Assembly (NCBI RefSeq): GCF_031143425.1
Contig: NC_090447.1
Coordinates: 29,912,238-29,976,237 of the forward strand
Length of the DNA: 64,000 nt
DNA from: Pleurodeles waltl
Lineage: Eukaryota; Chordata; Amphibia; Caudata; Salamandridae
Direction of reading: 5' to 3'
The stretch's first letter is position 1. Every line of letters starts with the position of its first letter. A model generated the notes under the pieces. That model did not search any database, was not told the origin of the DNA, and worked only from the letters and a program-made list of their open reading frames with translations. A program made the translations under genes and the position numbers. Below, one piece after another: positions 55,877-64,000 of the stretch.

Positions 55877-57283
55877 GTGACGTTTCTTGGTTGGACCAAG
55901 TCTACTGAGATTGTGCTGCAGTATGAGTCTAAATATCTGGTGCGTGAGATGCTGTAAGTGTGGAAGAGTTGCTTGACAACAGTGTGGCTGATGGGACAAA
56001 GATCCAGTAGTAGGTTACTGCATAGGACTTAGTTGTAAACAAGCAGCGAGATGGGAGCACAATGGAGTTAGAGACAGCGGCTTTATGATAGGAGATTGTT
56101 CTGTGAGGTGTAGAGATGTTGCAGTGGTAGATTTTATATTCGGGATGGTGTTCACCCCAAAATTGCTGTAGATGAGCGTGGACGAAGGGGAGATGAAACT
56201 TGCCAGAAGTGAACAAATGGTACAAAAAAAGAATGGTTCCACTCCTTGGTGGGACAGATGTTGTTGATTTGTGAACCGTGATTAAATTAAAATGTAAGTT
56301 CAGTATTAAAGCTACAGTTTTGGCTTCAAGAGACAGTTATCTGAAGGTACTGAAAATACAGAGGCGGTTAGTGTCTTAGTAAATTAAGGGGCTGTACAGA
56401 TTCATTCTCAGTGGATTTCTTGAGCAGTGATTTCAAAGGGCTATAGTGCAGGGATATATATAGTGTCATGCACCAAGTCCTAGCATCAGCATCCTTCAAG
56501 GCCCCTGGATGGGCAAATATTCATCTAAACACTGCATTCTATGTACAAACTGTGTGACCAGAACCACCCAGGTGTTCCTGCAGGAAAGAACAGCAGAGTC
56601 TGCTTTGCAGGACAAGGAGTTAGGAGCGGGGATTTTGTACTGGGTCATATTGGTACCTAACCTGCTTTCTAAATTAACTTCCCAAATTGGTCTTGATTTT
56701 CTATCTTTCCACAGCCACTTCTTTAGTTCCCCAAACACTTGGGTTTCTGTTTTAGAATTCTGTATTTACAGACATCAGAGACGCTTTTTAAAAGCCTTGC
56801 TATGGTTTAATTGTGGTGCTTAGGGAATGGAAAAGGTGGATTTGCCTATCAATTTAAAAGCTATTTGTGTGGTTGACTTTGACAGAACATTTTGGTTTCT
56901 GCTAATTAGTTTAGTTTGCATGGCATCATCTTTAGGTGCTCTTTCTTGACTAAATTAACCTCAAAGTAGATGAATCCTAATGACGCGGTAGACATCCCAT
57001 AAAGTCGTCTGGTGTCAAGGATAATGTAGCCCCCTTTTAGGATGAATATACAGGCACATGTGGGTCCTTAGGACATCTGCTGCCGAAAAGTGAGTTGTTG
57101 AGCTGTAGACACAGCCTGGAGTTTGGCACTGTGCTGTAGATGTGGCTGAGTGAAGCATGGTTGATGTGGGTGTGTGTTCAATCATTTGGGCTCAGTAGTT
57201 TTGGGTTAAATAACATTGAGCCGTGGTGCCTTTGAGCGCAGTCATGGGCACCTTTCACATCTGGCTGTTTTTTCCCCGCACAG
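55877..57283 (+). other. TRIM3 last intron, no recognised feature
   Basis: A 1.4-kb intron, ending in TTTTTTCCCCGCACAG. No supported feature. Confidence 0.6.
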
Positions 57284-57436
57284 GTGTTTGACAGCTCAGG
57301 GTCCTTCCTCTCTTATATCAACACCATGGCAGACCCTCTCTATGGACCCCAGGGGCTTGCATTGACCTCTGACGGACAGGTGGTCGTGGCTGATTCAGGA
57401 AACCACTGCTTTAAAGCTTACCGTTACCTCCAATAA
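57284..57436 (+). CDS. TRIM3: TRIM3 terminal coding exon: NHL blade 6 and stop
   Basis: 50 codons plus TAA (57434-57436). It reads [20 protein letters not shown], then [18 protein letters not shown] and [12 protein letters not shown]. The last blade closes the propeller with [15 protein letters not shown]. The C-terminus FKAYRYLQ is that of TRIM3. Only a few positions differ from the mammalian protein as I recall it (for example Met and Asp in NTMADPLY). Confidence 0.97.
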   Translation: MFDSSGSFLSYINTMADPLYGPQGLALTSDGQVVVADSGNHCFKAYRYLQ

Positions 57437-59415
57437 CTGGAGGCCAAGAGAGCCGGTAGGAGCCTGCATCTCTCGCTGCAGTGGTGAACGACGCATCCAG
57501 TCCCTACAGCAACCGTCCAACAATACTTTTCCAAAACATAAAGAAATACTTGTGCTAAATCTGCCATTGCTTGGGCCAAGGGGCGAGAAAACTTTGAGAG
57601 AAAAGAAAGTGAAGAAAAGAAAGTTCACCTTTCAAACTGGTCATGAAACACAAAACTTTTGTTAGAGATTGGCCTCTTCACTTGCAAACGTTGCCAAGCA
57701 ACTCTACGGACTCTTGCATGACACGAGCCAGTCGATGGATGAAAGTCAGCAGTGGATGACCTGACTGTGCGGTTGGGCGCCGAACAAATGTAAATTTGAC
57801 TTTCTCAAAGCAAATGATGGATTTTTATTTAACAGGATTCATGTGTGGGGGAGGTTTACTCCATGGTCCTCAGATGTGCTGATGCGTCTAAAAGAGGGGA
57901 TTGCAGTGGCTGACAGGCCAAAAATGATGTGCCACAAAAGGTGACTTCTAACCGCAGACAGGGCTGAAATGCTTTACCAGGCCCTCTTTGATTTTCTCCA
58001 AGGAAGGCTTAGCCATAGTGCCATCTGTGTCCTATTATACCGCACCATTGCCGGGCAGATACAGGTACCCATTGGTGGTGGAGCCGCTCCTGGAAAAGCG
58101 AATGTACCATTGCTACTGTTGCGAATTTCTTTAATGTTCAAGATGCTGTTTTATACAACATTGTTCTCTCCGCACACTCCGTGGTAAGGGAAGGGAAGAG
58201 GCAGCTGTGTAGTTATGTTAGACTTGCAGCGGGGAGATGACGTGCTGCACCTTGTGCGAGGGGGAGTCCCCATCATGATATTTTGTAGGAAATTTGCTGC
58301 TTTTGTAGAACCACTGCTACAAGAAAATGTTGCTTGTATTACTAGTCAACAAAGCTATGGTCTGGAAATTTCCCAAACTCCACAAAATACCAGAGCTGAA
58401 AATGGGTCTTTAAATGGCTCCTGCTGCTGTGAATTTACGGTGAAGAATTTGTGTTGATTAGCAGCCGGTCCGTGTCCCTAATAGTAAATCAGAGTTATTA
58501 AGATTCAAACGCAGTATTGATCTCATGATGGCTCCGTGCCAGAGAAAAAGGATCCCAGTTGGATTTCCATCCTTAAAGTTGCCTCTTTAGAGTAGAATCC
58601 CTGGCTGCGCACCAGTCCTGCCTCCCTCGGGATTCTGAGATTTGTAGTTCTCTTTTCATCGTGGCATGTAGACATCTTGTCTTCTGAAAAGAGAGTATGT
58701 AGAAGAGTCCCCTGATGCACAAGTGACTTGCATTGAATTACACGGTTGATGTCACCATCAATCTTATCTAGTCCAGGGCAGTCAGACACCACAGTCGGTA
58801 ATGGGTACATTACCGCAGTGGGTAATGTAAAATTGTTCCTGGTCAGATGTCAGTGGCCCGACCAAAATGGTGAAACTCTTTATTGCAACTGTCTTGCCTT
58901 CAGTACTATAACCTTCCAGAGAAAGCCACGTTGATCTGAAGATGGCATCGTAGATTCACAAGGAGAATTGGAAGTAGGTGAGGGAGCAACCTCCTTTTGA
59001 ACCTACTTTTTGAACATCCTCCCTCCTGCCGGATGTCCACGCTAGGTACTCCCCTTAAGGCCAGCGTACAGTTATTATAAACTTAGAATTCACAAACGCA
59101 GCTCAGACACGTGCGCTCCCTTCGATGACCACTCTCGTGTTGACCATGCTGCGGGAACTCTGGCTCCGAGCTGCTCTCCGCTGGGGAGCAGAGCCACAGA
59201 TTTACTCGGTAGTGCACCACGAAAAGATGCGACGTGGGAGGGCATTAAAAGTGAATTCTCCTGGCACCCTTATTGCTTCTTAGTTGTGATTAGAACAGGC
59301 TGTTCTTCGTTAAATATAGAAGAAAATATCCAACATCTACAGAAGAGGAGCGGTTGTGAAGCACAGTTAGATCGCGTGTGTATATTCAGATAATAAAGTG
59401 AATTGTGTTCGAGAA
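57437..59415 (+). other. TRIM3: Candidate TRIM3 3' UTR
   Basis: Sequence after the stop up to the first AATAAA with downstream GT-rich sequence. No competing gene. The block at about 58610-58660 (GATTCTGAGATTTGTAGTTC) resembles the degenerate ends of a common vertebrate repeat and of ZNF143-type sites. The length of ~2 kb is inferred from the signal position only. Confidence 0.5.
59392..59397 (+). terminator. Candidate TRIM3 poly(A) signal
   Basis: AATAAA preceded by CAGAT and followed by GTGAATTGTGTTCG, a GU-rich downstream element at the right distance. It is the first clear hexamer after the stop codon. Confidence 0.5.
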
Positions 59416-62400
59416 CAACAACCCCTATTTTTGATATTTGCTGGGCTCAGTGCAATGAATGTGTCAGGAAGTGACCAGCGACACAGCTTTTCAGACTTTT
59501 ACTGCCAAGCACTGAACTGCTGCTAGCTGGTACCACACTTTGTTTACCAAGTACCACTGAACATGAAAAGACTGTTCCACAGAGTGTTGTGTCCAGCACA
59601 CTGCTTCTGCATCCCACTTTCTCACGGTTGGTGGGACGTAGAGGCCTGTGCCATGCAGTCCACTCAAGCCTCCATTTATGATCTGGGCCATGTGTGTCTG
59701 AGTCACGTAGACGTGAGCCAGAAGAGTAAGGCACTCAGATGATCGTCACGGTCTGAGACATGGGTATCGACAGCATATGGATTATGATAGAAACAATATA
59801 AAAGAAACTGCAATTACGTTTTCCTGTGAATTATGTCAAATTGTAAATGAGTGGCAGAGTTTCATGCCTGCAAAAACTTGTTTTGCCAGCTCTGTCCCCC
59901 CTTCCACCCTCCCCGACTGCCAGATCTTAGGGCAAAAGGTGCAGTGAATAAGCAACCTGTTGAGAACAAGTTGTGCAGGATGTTGTCCGCGTGCTAGAAC
60001 TTAAGTGTTACTGTGGACAGGAGGCTGAAGTGTTGAGGTCTCTGATGGAAGATGCAGGGGTGCTGCTTTACCTGGCTTGACCAAGAAGCCTGACCCCACT
60101 GCGAACTCTGGTGGCTTGTGGAGAAGACCTTGTGATCTCCCAGCGGTCCCAAAGGGATGGTAGGTAACCCCCTCTTTTGAGGAAGACATTGCATGCAGTT
60201 TGCTGCTCTCTCTCAAGAAACCCTACAGTCCAGTTCTTGTAATTGTGGCATCATTTGCACCTTCTGGTGTTGAGCAGCCGTGGATGTGCAGCCTTGGATG
60301 TGTGGTGTGCACCGTCGGATAGGGTATTCAGTCTACATCTACGGTGTACACCAAAAGCTTATTTGCGGCTGATCACACAAGAACAGCACACTGTGCCACA
60401 AAGAATGTACCATTTCCCAACAAAACTGCCATCTAATTCAAGGCTACGGGAGGCATAACGTATGTGCAAATAGGACACGGTCTACTACTATGAGGGTGGA
60501 GGATAGCTTGGGTGCACCACAAACCTATGTGAAATAGAGAGGACATGATGTATATTGAAGAAGTGACCGCGGTCTGGCTTGTGCATGTTGCAAGCCTGCA
60601 TAGCAGAGTTCACCATGTGCCTGCACGCACAATCAAGCCATTGTGTGTGCAAGGATCTTCCCTGCTGCCTGTACGTGTAGTACAGAACACACTAGCGTAT
60701 GTGCATTGAGCAGATTTTTATCACATGCACCGCATAACACAGGCCTAGGCAGTGAGGATCAGTGGTTGTGCACAAAGTGTCCTACCCACCAGTAAGTAAT
60801 CTTATTATTGTTCTTGAAAAGCTCATACAGAGGAGACCACCAAAGGTCTGTTAAACATTAGACAAAATGTACAGTCTAGGCATTGCAAGCTTGCTCCAGG
60901 CTTCCTGCGAGCATCTGCATTCTTGCCACCCTGAACTTGGAATGGTGCCCCATAATCTTTTTCTTGTACCAAAGTTGATGATGGGCATTCAGTCCAGCGT
61001 ACATACCATGCTTGCGGAAGACATCTCAGGAGTTGTTGCACTAGGAGCGTGCGAGCATACGCCATCAGTCTTTTGTAAAAGGCATGCTTGTATGTATATT
61101 AGGAGCCAGCGAACATCTGCAATCAATCCTTTATCTGTCTTTCTTCAGGGTGGACCCAAGAGGTTGGAGGTCAGATGAATCTGCAGGCATTCACTATCCA
61201 GCTACTGCACCTGGTGAGCTTGCCCGAGGAACCTGCTTTCTGCATGTGCAAGCTGTTTGCAGACATTCCTTATCTAACTAGTGCACATGGCTAGCTTTCC
61301 GAGGCAGCCGGCCAGCTGTGTGTCCTCGGAGTCCGCAGGCGTTGCTTATTTAACTGCTGGAGATGATTAGCTTTCCCGAGGCAGCCGGCTAGATGTAGGT
61401 ATCACATTGCAAGCCTACGTGAGGAGCCTGTGGTATAGCACAGTTGGCACGGTTGCCGAACTAGCAACTACCTCGACTGACATGTGTATTTAGTGCCACC
61501 ATGCTTTTTGTGATGTGACAAAGTTGGCCAGTGCACATGATAAAAAGGCACCGCCAGTTTGCATTTAGGGGACATTCGGAAACTGATATGGGTGCCAGCT
61601 CGCTCAAGTTTATTAACATCCATACCTGGAGGACTTTGATTCATGTGAGATGTTAGCCTCACTCTGCCACACTGGCTGGACTTAGTCATAGAGAGAGACC
61701 CCACCAAGGCTTTGCCATGTGTTTCCGAGGGACCCCATTGGTCCTTGTGCCAACATCACAGAGGGTGTTTGTGAAAGAGGAGAGCAGGAGACTGGCACCT
61801 GTGAATGGCATGTCCATACACAGGCACGTTCTAGATGCTGTCCGTAGAGTGGCTTTGCCATCTCGTACCCACCCTGCAATGACACAGGCTATATACGGCT
61901 CATCATTTGACGTGCCTCGTCTGAGCGATGTCTGCGTTGTTTGCTGTTGGCCATACATTGGCGATCTGAATCGTTTACTAGGAGGAGAATGATAAATTGA
62001 TACAATTTAATGGTCATGAGACGAGATACTAATACGGAGACAGGGAAAGGCAAAACTGACATGGGCCATTATTCTCAATGTTTGCTGTGAACTTAATCGG
62101 TTGCTCAGGAGCTAGTATTTTGGTTTCTAATTGGACTTTTGGGGGTGGCGGCATAGTTTTGGGTGGTGGTTCATGATGGGTTGGCCATGGTGTACTCTGC
62201 AGGAAGCTCAACCTGAGCTTCTTTCGGCTGCACTGGTAAGAGTTACAGGATACACATAGACAGGGAAGATGGGGAACACAATATCTTTTGAAAGTCTGTA
62301 ATCATTTTGTTTGCAACCAGGCCTTCGACGTTTCCCAGGTGCCCTGCTCTTCAGACTGTCCTGTAGCGGCTGGAAGACTAATGTACAGTGCAACTGCTTT

Positions 62401-64000
62401 CACACTGGTTCTCAGCCATCAGTGGCTCCTGGGTGCTCACCACTTGGGGTGTTTTGCCCCATCCAGTTTCCAGCCACTGCTCTCATTCATTGCTCTGATT
62501 TCTTCTGTGTGGAGGAACATTTTACACCAGTGGCTTCCCTAATGATTTGTGATATTACCCTTCATGGCTTTGCCAGTTCAGGAGGCCTCAGCCCGCATGC
62601 TTGTCAGGATATCCAGATGCAGAATGCACTGATTACAGGTCAAAGTGGTTCCAAAAATGATCTCAGTGCAGTTTGTGTTTACAGCCTATCTGGTGGTGTT
62701 TTCTTTGTGTTTTATGTATAGTTTTAAAAAGTGCAAACCAGGCACTACTGCTGTGCAGACCCTCTGAACTGAGCTAGATTGTGGGAGGATGCAGCCACCC
62801 ATATAGCTATGTGCACAGACCCATGGGAAACTAGAAACAGTAGAAAAGGCGATGCCTTACCACCACAGACTGACCTTGTGGGTGCTGTTATGTCATAGAA
62901 GTGTCAGACTAGTGTTTCAATGCGCCAAAGGTGTCTACTTTCCCATGAGTGTCTTCTCCATGTGATCCCAAAAGCCACAGTTCTGCAGCACCACATAGTA
63001 GCCTTTATGTCACCGGAATATATACAGTACTTGATCCATCCTCATTGAGCACGAGGTGAAGATAAACTTGGCGAATGGGCCAGTAATCGCTGTTTTAAAA
63101 CTGAGAGCCTTCTTCAGAAGCCTGGGCTCCTGGCCACGTGTCACCCACCCAGCTGCATGATGGAGACCAATCGGTGAGCTTATATGACACCCAGGTCAAT
63201 CTTATTGGTTTGTGGTCATCACATGACCAAAGAACCGCCGTCCCCTGCACAGAGTCCATATTATTTGTTTCTTTGTGGCACTTCCGGTATCCCCGAATCG
63301 TCTGGTTTTGGCAGCATATCAGATTCTTTTGGTTACTTCTTTATTGCACTTTTTTTCTTAAGGCGGAGTTACATGGTATCAGCCTCTTTTCTGCAGCCCT
63401 GGCTAGGTTCCTTTTAGGTGCACCAGTATCACTGGCAAACAAAGCCAAATTATGGTGGGCAGTGCCCCCACGCCCCATCTTTACTGTTATATACACCTCT
63501 CCAAATCACCCCGTGGAGGTGAGTTGCTGGGCTTGTGTGGGGGTAAAACAGGATCGAGTGTGGGGGGGGCAGGGTTGTCCCAGCCAGACACTGCTCTGTT
63601 TTCTGCCTCACTCGTGCCAAAATACTGCTGCTCCAATTTAAAATTGGATCCGGTTTATTGATTAAAAGGGCTACAAACGAAGAGTGCATTTCAAGACCAG
63701 CCTTTACGTTTTAATTAGCTTTTGCTGTTGAAATGGCGAGCAGTGCTGAATTCAAAGTGACTCTTAAATGTTTATTGGATAGTTTAAATTTACTCCTGGA
63801 GGCTTTCTGTGGCATGGGGACCTTGCCACTTGCGGCTGAAGCCTGCAGACTTGGCTACTGCAAGATAATGCCCTTTGTACCAATGACAGAGAGCTTTCCA
63901 GAGGAGTGAGGACTTGAGCAGCCAAGCCCTGGCTTGGAAACCTTAATAGGACCCCCTCCCCGGCCACCCGACATCATCAACCCAGACACAAAGATTTAGG
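59416..64000. other. Downstream flank, no gene recognised
   Basis: No exon-like conserved frame on either strand and no recognisable neighbour such as ARFIP2. Short G-rich or CA strings only. Old repeats are likely but not identifiable by eye. Confidence 0.45.
61135..61400. repeat. Degenerate ~75-80-bp repeat, three copies
   Basis: The core GAGCTTGCCCGAGG (61216), TAGCTTTCCGAGG (about 61290) and TAGCTTTCCCGAGG (about 61369) recurs with neighbouring CAGGCATT/CAGACATT/CAGGCGTT and CTACTGCA/CTAGTGCA/CTGCTGGA blocks. Copies are diverged; borders approximate. Confidence 0.5.

Larger units (their letters stand above)
1..59415 (+). other. TRIM3: TRIM3 gene, 3' part (six last coding exons, introns, 3' UTR)
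   Basis: Six exons on the + strand join in compatible phases (acceptor phase 2 nt, then 0, 0, +1/2, 0, 0) to give the ~268-residue C-terminal NHL propeller of a TRIM2/TRIM3-type protein. TRIM3 (BERP/RNF22) is known as a brain-enriched E3 ubiquitin ligase with the order RING, B-box, coiled coil, filamin, NHL; only the NHL part is here. I prefer TRIM3 over TRIM2 because of [29 protein letters not shown] and the terminal FKAYRYLQ; as I recall it, TRIM2 ends FKVYRYLQ and has an FNQEGEF-type segment. Intron lengths are about 14.6, 25.3, 12.2, 2.2 and 1.4 kb, very long for this gene, as in salamanders. The 3' limit is set by a candidate poly(A) signal and is approximate. Confidence 0.9.

Noticed and set aside
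947..57436. TRIM2 instead of TRIM3
   Set aside because: The C-terminal AYRYLQ, the [18 protein letters not shown] exon and [10 protein letters not shown] all favour TRIM3; only small stretches (KACCVFIF) lean to TRIM2.
58605..58665. ZNF143-type promoter site (GATTCTGAGATTTGTAGTTC)
   Set aside because: The core differs from the known site at several positions and the location is the presumed 3' UTR; it is more likely a transposon remnant.
59416..64000. A neighbouring gene such as ARFIP2 on either strand
   Set aside because: No open frame with splice sites matches a known protein; the longest frames lack composition or motifs of real exons.

Overview
The window is vertebrate nuclear DNA and almost certainly comes from a salamander, most likely a newt. 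The only host gene I can support is the 3' part of TRIM3, on the + strand. Six consecutive coding exons (947-1050, 15636-15803, 41088-41256, 53450-53520, 55736-55876, 57284-57436) encode the C-terminal ~268 residues, which form the NHL beta-propeller. All have AG/GT splice sites and compatible phases, and the reading frame ends at a TAA at 57434-57436. The RING, B-box, coiled-coil and filamin exons lie upstream of the window. Introns of 14.6, 25.3, 12.2, 2.2 and 1.4 kb, packed with DIRS elements and a chromovirus, fit the giant-genome pattern of salamanders. The species assignment is inference.

Layout. 1-300: a 93-bp tandem repeat. Intron after the first exon: a 5.8-kb minisatellite of ~81 units of 72 bp (about 1068-6885) starting just after the splice donor, then an old decayed DIRS retrotransposon (9236 to ~14200) and a degenerate TTAGG-like tract (14510-14960). 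25-kb intron: a MITE-like element (15999-16259), a fold-back element (19782-20170), a DIRS element (23011-33208) with a complete Ty3/Gypsy chromovirus (26856-32809, 5-bp target duplication ATTAG) inserted in its internal complementary region, a second fold-back element (33282-33681) and a hAT-like MITE with an 8-bp target duplication (35526-35958).

12-kb intron: a second large satellite, 46-bp units (41949-45806), carrying an internal copy of its own 245-bp unique right flank. It is followed by a degraded DIRS gag-like stretch interrupted by a TIR element, and an L2/CR1-like LINE 3' end (50860-51115). The last two introns look ordinary. After the stop codon there is a candidate ~2-kb 3' UTR ending near an AATAAA at 59392. 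From there to 64000 I recognise no gene.

TRIM3 is a brain-enriched RING ubiquitin ligase whose NHL propeller binds partners. The rest of the window is mobile or tandem DNA that has enlarged its introns. The two observations I find most worth following are (i) that nearly every 72-bp unit carries TGCATG, the RBFOX splicing-factor site, in the sense orientation directly downstream of a TRIM3 5' splice site, and (ii) the nested retroelement whose insertion split the DIRS circle-junction sequence. No bacterial-type system, CRISPR array, tRNA or rRNA gene was found.
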